Shown: positions 44,585-52,177 of the stretch, in pieces
Position numbering within the stretch: the stretch's first letter is position 1
Layout: every line of letters starts with the position of its first letter
Assembly: GCF_038719015.1 (NCBI RefSeq)
Contig: NZ_CP152276.1
Coordinates: 2,461,501-2,525,500 of the forward strand
Source: Nguyenibacter vanlangensis
GTDB lineage: Bacteria > Pseudomonadota > Alphaproteobacteria > Acetobacterales > Acetobacteraceae
DNA length: 64,000 nucleotides
Reading direction: 5' to 3'
Position numbers and translations under genes: made by a program
Notes under the pieces: model-generated
Database searches by the model: none
What the model was told of the DNA's origin: nothing
Seen by the model: the letters and a program-made list of their open reading frames with translations, nothing else

Positions 44585-47194
44585 TCAGAAGGTGAAGGCC
44601 GTCTGCACATAATACATGCCGCCATTGAACCCGTATGGCGAATAGTACGAATATTTATAGGCGTTGAACAAGGATTTGATGATCGGCGGCGGAACGCGGG
44701 TCGGGTATTTGTTTCCCAGATTGTTGGCCCCCGCCGTTACCGTCCAGCGCGGCATGATCTGGTAGCTGACCGAAAGATTGGTCAGGAACGCCGGATTCTG
44801 CGCCACGGGCGGCGAGGTCGGGCTGGCCAGGAAGATCGTCGAGCCGAATCGCTGCTCCTGGACGAAGAGGTTCCATTTGCCGAAAGTCCAGCCGACCGAC
44901 AGGTTTTCGCGGTTCTTCGGCGCGGAATGCAGCAGCATCTCCGCGGCATAGGTGTTGAAGCTGCTCAGCCCCATCGCGCTGAGCACCGGGGGCGTCCTGT
45001 TGTCGCTGCGGATCTCGTTGTCCGAATAATTGAAGCTGAAATCGAAGCGGAACGTGCCCGAGGCGTTTGTGTGCAGGGTGTAACCGGTCTCGATGTCCCC
45101 GCCATAGGTGTGCGTGTTCACCGGGTTGGTGTAGTACGAGGCATAGGTGACGTTATGCAGCCCCGACGCCTCCAGGATCCGCGCCACCTCCGGGCCGCCC
45201 AGCGTGGTCGTGCTGGCCAGCCGGTCATTGATGGAGATATAGTACAGATTGCCCGTCAGGTGCCAGTTTTCCAGCGGCGTGGCGTCGATCCCGATACTGT
45301 AGCTGGTCGAATATTCGCCCTTGATGCTGCCCGCGCCCAGCGCCTTGGCGGCCGGGCTGCTGTTGGGCAACTGGTCGACCGAATAGGTCGCGAACGGCGC
45401 GCTGTAGAAATAGTAGGTCTGTCCCAGGGTGGGCGGGCGATAGCCGGAATTGACGCCGGCGCGGATCGCCCAGTTGCGGTTGAAATTATAGCGCGTGCCG
45501 ATCGACCCGGTCTCGACCGTTGCCAGGTGGGTATAGCTGACGGCCCGGCCGCCCAATGTCCATTCCCAGTTCCGCGTGGCGTACAGATCGAGATTGACGT
45601 TGCCGTCATAGACGTCGCGCCCGCGCTGGGTCGCGGCCATCGGCACGTTGCCGGCATGGTCCGTCGCCCCCAGCCCGATCCAGGACGCGGTTTCGCCCTC
45701 GGTCATCTGGAACGTGTCGCGGCGATATTCCCCGCCGAAGCGCAGGGCGACCGGCCGGGGCAGCAGCGCGGTGTGGAACAGCCGCGACCCGCGCAGCCCG
45801 GTCGAGAATTGCCCGGTGATCGCGCTGCCGTCGCGGAAATCCCGTGGACTGGCGTCGCCCAGCGTGATGTTGTTGCTGTGCACGGTGGAATAGGCCTGGT
45901 CGTCGCGGCCGTAATTGGCATACAGGTCCCAGGCGAAGCCGAATTTCTCGGCCTTGATCCCGTTATCCGTCTCGAAATCGTACTGGTCCATGAAGATGTA
46001 CGGAATCGCCCCGTACGGCCACAGCGTGCTGTTGGTCAGGCTGTTGGCCGCGCTGCGATAGGTCTCGGCCACATCCACCCGCCGATGGCCGAAGGTGGAG
46101 GTGCTGTACAGGCTGGCATTGCGGTCCAGCGGGAGCGACATGGTCTCGCTCAGCGTCTCCATGGTGGATTTCGGAATCCCCAGGATGCGCTGCACGTCGC
46201 GGCTGGCCGTCGCGTTCAGCGGGTTGCCGACGGGATAGAGCTGCCCGACGAACAGCCCGGTGCGGTTGGTGGGCTGCTGGTGCGTCACCTGCGCCGCCAG
46301 ATCCAGATAGCCGCCGTTCCTGCCCAACGCGAAGGCATAGTCGCCGTATCCGTTCAGCCCCTGGCCGTCCCCGGCGTAATAGCCGCTGTTCTGCAGGTTG
46401 ACCAACCCGCCATGGGTCTTCTGCTTCAGCACGATATTGACCGCGCCCGCCAGCGCGTCCTGGCCGTACAGGGCCGACGCGCCCTCGGTTATGACCTCGA
46501 TATGGTCGATGGCGGAGATCGGGATCAGCGAGATGTCGACCGGCTCGGTGCCCCAGTTCGGCCCAGCATTGGCGTTGAAATTCGCCCCGATATGCCGCCG
46601 GTGTCCGTTGACCAGGATCAGCGTGTCGTCCGCCGACTGGCCGCGCAACTGCATGGTCTGCACGAAGGCGTTGTTGCCCACCCCCGGCTGCGGCGGCGCG
46701 GTGATCGCGGCCGAGGCCTGGGCCAGCGCGCTCATCACGTTCGTCTGCCCCGTCGCCATCAATTGCGCGCCGGATATCACCGTCACCTGCATCGTGCTGT
46801 GCTGCCGGGTCGCGGTCGACAGCACCGAATCCCCCGGCGCCGCCGCCGCGGTCACGCTGACTTCCTCGGCCCGCGCCGCCGGCAACAGGGGCGTGTGGCG
46901 CGGCCGTGCCGGGGATTGCATGGCCGGGGATTGCATGGCGGGCGCCGCCGCCACGGTCCGCGCGTCCGGGCCCTGTCCATGCGGGGCATGCGCGTGGCGC
47001 ATCCGTCTGTTGACGGTGGGCTTGTTGACGGTGGGCGTGCTGACGGCGGGCCTGGGGGCGGCATGCGGCGGGCTTTGTGCCGGGACGTCCTGCGCATGGC
47101 CGGGCGTCGCCCGCATCATCAACGCCCCCAAGGTCAGCGCCTCCAGGGCGGCGCCACCTAGCAGCCAAGTCCTTACCCCGAAAAATCCGGGCAT
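44585..47194 (-). CDS. TonB-dependent outer-membrane receptor
   Basis: An 869-residue TonB-dependent receptor. A signal peptide ends at GHAQD. A long His/Pro/Ala-rich linker with 15-bp repeat-encoded units (PTVNK, AMQSP) occupies ~35-105. The plug follows: EVSVTA as probable TonB box region, NAFVQTMQLRGQSADDTLIL, VNGHRR, and IDHIEVITEGASALYGQDA. A 22-strand-type barrel ends ...MYYVQTAFTF with the terminal Phe. GGAG precedes the ATG. As the first gene ahead of the MFS carrier and pxpBCA it probably imports the same compound; the ligand is unknown. Confidence 0.92.
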   Translation of the reverse strand: MPGFFGVRTWLLGGAALEALTLGALMMRATPGHAQDVPAQSPPHAAPRPAVSTPTVNKPTVNRRMRHAHAPHGQGPDARTVAAAPAMQSPAMQSPARPRHTPLLPAARAEEVSVTAAAAPGDSVLSTATRQHSTMQVTVISGAQLMATGQTNVMSALAQASAAITAPPQPGVGNNAFVQTMQLRGQSADDTLILVNGHRRHIGANFNANAGPNWGTEPVDISLIPISAIDHIEVITEGASALYGQDALAGAVNIVLKQKTHGGLVNLQNSGYYAGDGQGLNGYGDYAFALGRNGGYLDLAAQVTHQQPTNRTGLFVGQLYPVGNPLNATASRDVQRILGIPKSTMETLSETMSLPLDRNASLYSTSTFGHRRVDVAETYRSAANSLTNSTLWPYGAIPYIFMDQYDFETDNGIKAEKFGFAWDLYANYGRDDQAYSTVHSNNITLGDASPRDFRDGSAITGQFSTGLRGSRLFHTALLPRPVALRFGGEYRRDTFQMTEGETASWIGLGATDHAGNVPMAATQRGRDVYDGNVNLDLYATRNWEWTLGGRAVSYTHLATVETGSIGTRYNFNRNWAIRAGVNSGYRPPTLGQTYYFYSAPFATYSVDQLPNSSPAAKALGAGSIKGEYSTSYSIGIDATPLENWHLTGNLYYISINDRLASTTTLGGPEVARILEASGLHNVTYASYYTNPVNTHTYGGDIETGYTLHTNASGTFRFDFSFNYSDNEIRSDNRTPPVLSAMGLSSFNTYAAEMLLHSAPKNRENLSVGWTFGKWNLFVQEQRFGSTIFLASPTSPPVAQNPAFLTNLSVSYQIMPRWTVTAGANNLGNKYPTRVPPPIIKSLFNAYKYSYYSPYGFNGGMYYVQTAFTF
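46908..46937. repeat. Two identical 15-bp units in the receptor linker
   Basis: GCCGGGGATTGCATG occurs twice in direct succession, encoding AMQSP twice on the minus strand. Confidence 0.9.
47010..47054. repeat. Three 15-bp units in the receptor linker
   Basis: TTGACGGTGGGCTTG, TTGACGGTGGGCGTG and CTGACGGCGGGCCTG follow one another and encode the TVNKP/STPTVN repeats. Confidence 0.85.
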
Positions 47195-47255
47195 CGTCGT
47201 CGCTCCTGAATGCGTGGGCGGCGGGCGGCCGCGTTCATGTGCATATTATGTCCAA

Positions 47256-47283
47256 ATTATACATATAACGATGTCGGAACCAA
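47256..47283 (-). promoter_or_regulatory. Predicted sigma-70 promoter of the TonB receptor operon
   Basis: Read on the minus strand, TTGGTT is separated by 16 bases from a perfect TATAAT, in an AT-rich island about 60-90 bases before the receptor ATG. This is the clearest housekeeping promoter in the window. Confidence 0.6.
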
Positions 47284-47452
47284 ACGATTTGTTATCGTCC
47301 TGTTACCCTTTGGCAGGCGGGTCGGGCCGGAAATTCGTTAAGAGACTTGAAAATCAAAAAATGGCGGGCGCCACAGCGCGCACCGCCACATGGATCCGAT
47401 CGTGGAAGGTGATGGCCCCGAGCCGCGCGGCGTGACGCGCGGCCTGCCGGCT

Positions 47453-48715
47453 TCAGAAGCCCAGCACCGCGTCGCCACCGAAGGTGAACATCCCGGTATT
47501 CCGCCCGTCATTGAAGGGCGACGTCCCGTTCAGCGAGCGGTCGAAGCGGATTTCCGGCCGGATCTCGAAGACCCGCACATGGTGGCCCAGCGTGGGGTGG
47601 TAGGTCACGCCCAGGGTCAGCTCGCCATACGTCGTCGGCGGCGCGGTTTCGGCAGGCGCGGGCAGGCCGGCGATCGCCTGCATATAGGCCCGGTTGGTCA
47701 GAAAGCTGGCGACGAACAGACCGGTATTGTCGCGATAGATTTCACCCCGGTAATTCAGGGTCAGGACGGGACTGATCTTGTAGCTCAGGAAGCTGACGAA
47801 GCTGGTGGTGTCGGCCCGCAGCCCGTCATCGTGCAGGTAGTTGAATTCGCCGGTGACCGACAGCCTGTCGCTGATCGCATAGGTCGCGTTGATATCGTTC
47901 CAGAATCGGTTCTGGTGATTGGCCGCCGGTCCCAGCACCCGCACCGGGTCTTCGGGGCCGACGCGGCTCAGCTCGACGATGGTCAGCTTGCCGTGCAGCA
48001 GGCTGTTCAGGTTGAACCCGAAATACCCCGCCGGGGCGTCGTTGTTGTCGCTGGCGCCGAAGGTCGTCTGGTTGCCGGTATCGATGCCGAACGTCACGTC
48101 GACGATATCGCTGACATGCCATTTGAACATCGCGCCGATATGTTCGAACGGCACGGAATATTGCGACGTATAGGCCAGCGTATAGAAGGGGCGGGTCGTC
48201 GGGTCCAGCGTTTCGACCCCCATCGGGGCCTGCAGAATGCCTGCCTGCATGTCCAGCCCGCCCTTGGTCAGCCACGGCAGATGGACGTCGATATGGGCCT
48301 GGGCGGGTATGAGCTGATAGCGGGTCGAGATCGCCTGGTCGGAAATGCCCAGCAGGTGATAATAGCGCGCATCCGAACCATACAGCGCTTCCAGCGTGAA
48401 GCCGATCTGGTATTCGTGCCTGGTCGGGTCGATGGCGCGGGCCAGCGTCAGCGCAAGCTGGTTCAACTGGGCCTGATTTGCATGATCGCCCAGGAAGTTG
48501 CCGAAATTGATCCCGTTATCCGGCCGCGCCGGATTGGCATCGATCCCGCCATCGATCTGCCCGGTCAAGGTAACCCCCTGCAGCCAGGTCTGGAATTCCG
48601 ATGCCGGATGCGGATTGGGAAAGAGCGTGACCTGCGCCCGCGCCTGTCCGGACAAAGCGCCGCATGCCAGGCCGGCGCACAGTAACGCCACGCCAGTACC
48701 CTTGATCGAATTCAT
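47453..48715 (-). CDS. Outer-membrane beta-barrel porin-like protein
   Basis: A 420-residue outer-membrane barrel. The signal peptide ends GALSGQARAQV. The mature chain is a series of amphipathic strands, for example LTGQIDGGIDANPA, YSVPFEHIGAMFKWHVSDIV and LNYRGEIYRDNTGLFVASF, and ends with a terminal Phe (GGDAVLGF) for BAM recognition. It resembles the BBP2/OmpL-like porin group with unknown solute. ATG 48715 follows GAGGT. It lies between amtB and the receptor operon, and nothing ties it firmly to either. Confidence 0.8.
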   Translation of the reverse strand: MNSIKGTGVALLCAGLACGALSGQARAQVTLFPNPHPASEFQTWLQGVTLTGQIDGGIDANPARPDNGINFGNFLGDHANQAQLNQLALTLARAIDPTRHEYQIGFTLEALYGSDARYYHLLGISDQAISTRYQLIPAQAHIDVHLPWLTKGGLDMQAGILQAPMGVETLDPTTRPFYTLAYTSQYSVPFEHIGAMFKWHVSDIVDVTFGIDTGNQTTFGASDNNDAPAGYFGFNLNSLLHGKLTIVELSRVGPEDPVRVLGPAANHQNRFWNDINATYAISDRLSVTGEFNYLHDDGLRADTTSFVSFLSYKISPVLTLNYRGEIYRDNTGLFVASFLTNRAYMQAIAGLPAPAETAPPTTYGELTLGVTYHPTLGHHVRVFEIRPEIRFDRSLNGTSPFNDGRNTGMFTFGGDAVLGF

Positions 48716-49056
48716 GCAAATCACCTCGAACAAGACATCGTTCATAAGCGATACGAGGTATTTTTATCCTGAATCGGATATTTATTGGTTACAGATCGAA
48801 TATAATGCATGTATATTAAACAATCATGAAACGCATGATGTTTTATTATTGTTATTTTTGACGAATTTACTTGGGTCCGCATTCGTAAATATTTATTGCG
48901 GCCCCAATCCGGAAGGCGGGCGAACGTCCCATTGGTCCGGACCTGAAATCCGTCAGGTCCGGACCATGGTAATGCCCCCGACACCCCGTCACCCGCCGGG
49001 CGCCCCGGCGAAACCGGCGGCCGGGATGCCGGCACGCAAAAGAATGTTGCCTGCCC
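48716..49056. other. AT-rich intergenic region between amtB and the porin gene
   Basis: A 341-bp gap with a strongly AT-rich half (48750-48890) that should hold the porin promoter, and a perfect hairpin at 48934-48965 nearer amtB. No gene is supported. Confidence 0.5.
48934..48965. terminator. Perfect hairpin downstream of amtB
   Basis: Arms GGTCCGGACCTGA and TCAGGTCCGGACC pair perfectly (13 bp) around AATCCG. Each arm also holds the self-complementary GGTCCGGACC. There is no T-run, so it may be a weak or Rho-assisted terminator for glnK-amtB, or a processing structure. Confidence 0.5.
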
Positions 49057-50424
49057 TTAGCTGATCCTTTCGCCATGCAGCGCCATGTCCAGTCCTTCCT
49101 GCTCCTGCTCGGACGAGACGCGCAGGCCGACGGCCAGGTCGACGATCTTGAGCAGGATGAAGGTCACGACGGCGCACCAGACGATCGTCACGCCGACCGC
49201 CTTGGCCTGGATGACGAACTGCGCGAACGAGCCGCTGATGCCGGCGGGATTGGCGTCGGTGACCGAGAGCGGGCCGTAGGCGAACACGCCCGTCAGCAGC
49301 GCGCCCAGGATGCCGCCCACCCCGTGCACGCCGAACGCGTCCAGGCTGTCGTCATAGCCCAGCGCATGTTTCAGCGACGTCGCGGCGAAATAGCAGATCA
49401 CTCCCGCCGCCAGTCCGATGGCCAGCGCGCCACCCGGCAGCACGAAGCCGGCGGCCGGAGTGATGGCGACCAGCCCCGCCACGGCGCCGGAAATGATGCC
49501 CAGCACCGTCGGCTTGCCGGTGCGCGCCCATTCCGCGACCATCCAGCCCAGCGCGGCGGCGGCGGTGGCGATCTGGGTGGTGGCCATGGCCATGCCGGCG
49601 CGGCCGTTCGACCCGACGGCCGAGCCGGCGTTGAAGCCGAACCAGCCCACCCACAGCAGCGACGCGCCGATGACGGCGTAGGTCAGGTTGAACGGCGCCA
49701 GGTCCTCGGTGCCGTAGCCGCGGCGCCTGCCCAGCACCAGGGCGGCCACCAGCCCGGCGATGCCGGCATTGATGTGCACGACCGTGCCGCCGGCGAAATC
49801 GATGGCGCCGAAGCCCGCGACCCAGCCGATCGGGCTCCAGACCCAATGGGCGATCGGGGCATAGACCAGCAGCGACCACAGGACGGTAAAGACGCACAGG
49901 GCGCTGAATTTCATGCGGTCGGCGAAGGCGCCGGCGATCAGGGCCGGGGTGATGATCGCGAACGTCATCTGGAACATCATGTAGACGCTCTCGGGGATCG
50001 TCATCACCGTGGGGTTGGACGAGCCCTGGCCGAGCGTGAAGCCGATATCGGCGCCCTTGGCGATATGCGCGCCGATGCCGTTGAGCATGACGCGCGACAG
50101 GTCGCCGATATAGGGCGTGCCGGTCGAGAAGGTCAGGCTGTAGCCCGCGACCATCCAGACGATGGTGATGATGCAGCAGATCGCGAAGGACTGCATCAGC
50201 GTGGCCAGCACGTTCTTCTTGCGGACCATGCCGCCATAGAACAGCGCCAGGCCCGGGATGGTCATCATCAGCACCAGGGCGGTGCTGGTCAGCATCCACG
50301 CCGTGTCGCCGGTATCGACGGCCGGAGGGGCGGCAAAGGCAGCGGACGGGGCGGCGGCAAGCACCGGCGCGGCACACCAGGGCGCCGCCTTCCGGAAAAG
50401 CAGACGAAACGCGTGCTTACTCAC
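49057..50424 (-). CDS. amtB: Ammonium transporter AmtB
   Basis: A 455-residue ammonium channel. A cleavable signal (APSAAFAAPP) leads into eleven helices. The twin histidines of the pore lie in GTVVHINAGIAGLVAAL and DAFGVHGVGGILGALLTGVF, with the WVGWFGFNAGSAVGS segment intact. It takes up ammonia under nitrogen limitation and is blocked by unmodified GlnK. The GTG start overlaps the glnK stop (GTGA), the conserved glnK-amtB pair. GGGGAG precedes the start. I searched for a sigma-54 promoter ahead of glnK and saw none convincing. Confidence 0.96.
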   Translation of the reverse strand: MSKHAFRLLFRKAAPWCAAPVLAAAPSAAFAAPPAVDTGDTAWMLTSTALVLMMTIPGLALFYGGMVRKKNVLATLMQSFAICCIITIVWMVAGYSLTFSTGTPYIGDLSRVMLNGIGAHIAKGADIGFTLGQGSSNPTVMTIPESVYMMFQMTFAIITPALIAGAFADRMKFSALCVFTVLWSLLVYAPIAHWVWSPIGWVAGFGAIDFAGGTVVHINAGIAGLVAALVLGRRRGYGTEDLAPFNLTYAVIGASLLWVGWFGFNAGSAVGSNGRAGMAMATTQIATAAAALGWMVAEWARTGKPTVLGIISGAVAGLVAITPAAGFVLPGGALAIGLAAGVICYFAATSLKHALGYDDSLDAFGVHGVGGILGALLTGVFAYGPLSVTDANPAGISGSFAQFVIQAKAVGVTIVWCAVVTFILLKIVDLAVGLRVSSEQEQEGLDMALHGERIS

Positions 50425-50759
50425 AAAGCAATCTCCCCGATTTCATTGGTGCGGATGCGAACGGCCTGCAGAAGATCGAGAACGAACATTTTCCCGTCTC
50501 CGATGGTGCCGGTATAGGCGGCAGCCCGGATGGCATCCAGTGCCTGGTGCTCCAGCGCGTCGGCGACCGCGACCTCGATCTTGACCTTCGGCACGAAGGC
50601 CACCTGATATTCGGCGCCGCGATAGATCTCGGTATGTCCCTTCTGCCGCCCGTATCCCTTGACCTCGGTGACGGTGATGCCTTCGATCCCGATCTTGCCC
50701 AGCGCCGCACGGACGTCATCAAGCTTGAACGGCTTGACGATGGCGATGATGAACTTCAC
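50421..50759 (-). CDS. glnK: Nitrogen regulatory PII protein GlnK
   Basis: A 112-residue PII signal protein. The T-loop [15 protein letters not shown] carries the uridylylation Tyr51, and the B and C loop segments (TGTIGDGKMFV, RIRTNEIGE) bind ATP/2-oxoglutarate. Its coupling to amtB assigns it as GlnK: it docks on AmtB when nitrogen is ample. A second PII (glnB) lies at 55227 with glnA, so the two paralogues split transport and assimilation control. GGAGG-type site ahead of ATG. Confidence 0.96.
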   Translation of the reverse strand: MKFIIAIVKPFKLDDVRAALGKIGIEGITVTEVKGYGRQKGHTEIYRGAEYQVAFVPKVKIEVAVADALEHQALDAIRAAAYTGTIGDGKMFVLDLLQAVRIRTNEIGEIAL

Positions 50760-51199
50760 TCGTTCCTCCAGAGAAATATTTATTCGCCGTGTTGATGAGA
50801 ACCGTTACGCTGTTGGCAGCCTCAAATCCAATCAAGAAAAAGAGTTTTTTCTTTCCAACGGATTAAAAGCATCAAAAATGCAACCGTTTGGAAATATATA
50901 TTTGCGGCCTGCTTGAAACCGGCATGTTGCGGCCGGTCGACGTCCGTTAACGATTACTCAATAATATTGAGTCGATGTCGAAAAAATACGAAAGGCCGAA
51001 CGTCATCGGGGCAGATGCGTGCGGGCCCCGCCATATTCTCCATGGACCTGGCCGACAGCGACACCGCCACATCCCGCAGAGTTTGAAATGTATTGCTGCG
51101 TGACGGACCAGGGGGGCGTCGCCATGGCCATTGCGCCTTTTCATAATCCTGCCATACACCTGATTTAGCTTGCAGTTCATAGATACGCGGATCGACAGC
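50760..51199. promoter_or_regulatory. Divergent regulatory region of glnK and the RcnB-like gene
   Basis: A 440-bp, AT-rich gap. It contains a perfect 17-bp palindrome (50956-50972) and A/T-tracts at 50830-50910. It should carry the glnK promoter on the minus strand and that of the RcnB-like gene on the plus strand. No complete -24/-12 (GG-N10-GC) element in a plausible place was found. Confidence 0.45.
50956..50972. promoter_or_regulatory. Perfect 17-bp AT-rich palindrome
   Basis: ACTCAATA-A-TATTGAGT, in the divergent glnK/RcnB-like region. It looks like a binding site for a dimeric regulator; the regulator is not identified. Confidence 0.55.
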
Positions 51200-51625
51200 A
51201 TGTTGGGTAGTATGTACAGAAAATCGATAGCGGCCTTTCTTCTGTCGGGAATCGCGCTTGGGTCGTCTCCCGCACTGGCCGATCACGGCGACGGCAGGGG
51301 GCATGAAGACCGTGGCTGGCATGGTGATCGGGGCTGGCATGGCGGCCATGGTCCGGACCATGGGGGGCGGTATCGCGAATGGCATCGCGGGGACCGCTAT
51401 GTCGGGCCGAATTGGCGCGTCGATGACTGGCGCCGCTATCGCGGGCTGTATGCGCCGCCGCCCGGCTATTACTGGGTGCGGTACGGCGGCGGATTCCTGC
51501 TGACGGCCGTGGCCACCGGCATCATCGCCAACGTGATCGCGGAGTCCTATGCGCCCCCGGGCGCGATGGGTCCGCCGCCTCCGCCCCCGCCGCCCTATGG
51601 TCCGGCCATGCCTTACCGGCCCTGA
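51200..51625 (+). CDS. RcnB-like periplasmic protein
   Basis: A ~141-residue exported protein. The signal peptide ends SSPALADHG. A His/Gly/Arg/Trp-rich stretch follows with repeated RGWHGD/GWHGGHG units, then the RcnB-type core WRVDDWRRYRGLYAPPPGYYWVRYGGGFLLTAVATGII and a Pro-rich tail; here the core is WRVDDWRRYRGLY then APPPGYYWVRYG. RcnB proteins modulate nickel/cobalt homeostasis in the periplasm, and the histidines fit metal binding. Start may be ATG 51200 or ATG 51212; both lack a strong site. Metal specificity cannot be read. Confidence 0.75.
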   Translation: MLGSMYRKSIAAFLLSGIALGSSPALADHGDGRGHEDRGWHGDRGWHGGHGPDHGGRYREWHRGDRYVGPNWRVDDWRRYRGLYAPPPGYYWVRYGGGFLLTAVATGIIANVIAESYAPPGAMGPPPPPPPPYGPAMPYRP

Positions 51626-51700
51626 TGCCGCAGGCGGCCCGCACGCGGAGTGATATGATCCGCGTGTTCGTCTTTTCAGCGCTTGAAATGGAGTTCCGTC

Positions 51701-52111
51701 ATGGACGTTCAGACGATCGACCAAGCCTATAGCCAGTTGCAGATGCAGGCGCAGCAAACGGCGCAGATGCTCCAGACGCTTGGCGGCAAGCTGCAGGCCG
51801 CCGCGAATGGCGGCGACATGCAGGCGCGGGAATGGATGCTCGACCTTCGCGAACTGGCGCTTGCCTTCCAGTCCGAGCAGCAGCAGGTCGCCGGCCTGCT
51901 CCAGGCGCTCCACGCCGGGCTTGCCAGCCAGGCCCAGCAGGTGCCGCAATCCTATGACCCGGTGCAGCCGCAATATGTTCCGGCGCCGCAACCCGCGCCG
52001 CCGCAATCCGGGGGCTTTCTCGGCAGCCTGCTCCATTCCGGGTTCGGCCAGGCCGCCGCCGCCGGCGCCGCGTTCGGCATCGGGGACGATCTGATCAAGG
52101 AACTGTTTTAA
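51701..52111 (+). CDS. Hypothetical Gln-rich coiled-coil protein
   Basis: A 136-residue protein I do not recognise. Residues 1-80 are Gln/Ala/Leu-rich and predicted helical coiled coil (YSQLQMQAQQTAQMLQTLGG). A Pro/Gln linker follows (~85-105), then a Gly/Ala-rich hydrophobic tail GFLGSLLHSGFGQAAAAGAA ending in DDLIKELF. There is no signal peptide. GGAG lies seven bases before ATG 51701, so translation is well supported. It follows the RcnB-like gene by 75 bases, and a perfect hairpin closes the region. Function unknown. Confidence 0.7.
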   Translation: MDVQTIDQAYSQLQMQAQQTAQMLQTLGGKLQAAANGGDMQAREWMLDLRELALAFQSEQQQVAGLLQALHAGLASQAQQVPQSYDPVQPQYVPAPQPAPPQSGGFLGSLLHSGFGQAAAAGAAFGIGDDLIKELF

Positions 52112-52137
52112 ATCGTTATTTTATCGCGCCTCTTTAC

Positions 52138-52163
52138 CCGTTCAAACGAGTCCGTTTGAACGG
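52138..52163. terminator. Perfect hairpin between convergent genes
   Basis: CCGTTCAAACG and CGTTTGAACGG form an 11-bp stem around AGTC, 26 bases after the Gln-rich gene and 14 bases before the stop of the TolC-family gene. Without T-runs it is probably a shared, bidirectional 3'-end structure. Confidence 0.6.
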
Positions 52164-52177
52164 CGGCCGATCGCCCC

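Noticed and set aside
50760..50960. Sigma-54 promoter for glnK-amtB
   Set aside because: I looked for GG-N10-GC with TTGC on the minus strand. The nearest match, TTGCAT complementary to 50878-50883, lacks the -24 GG at the right spacing.
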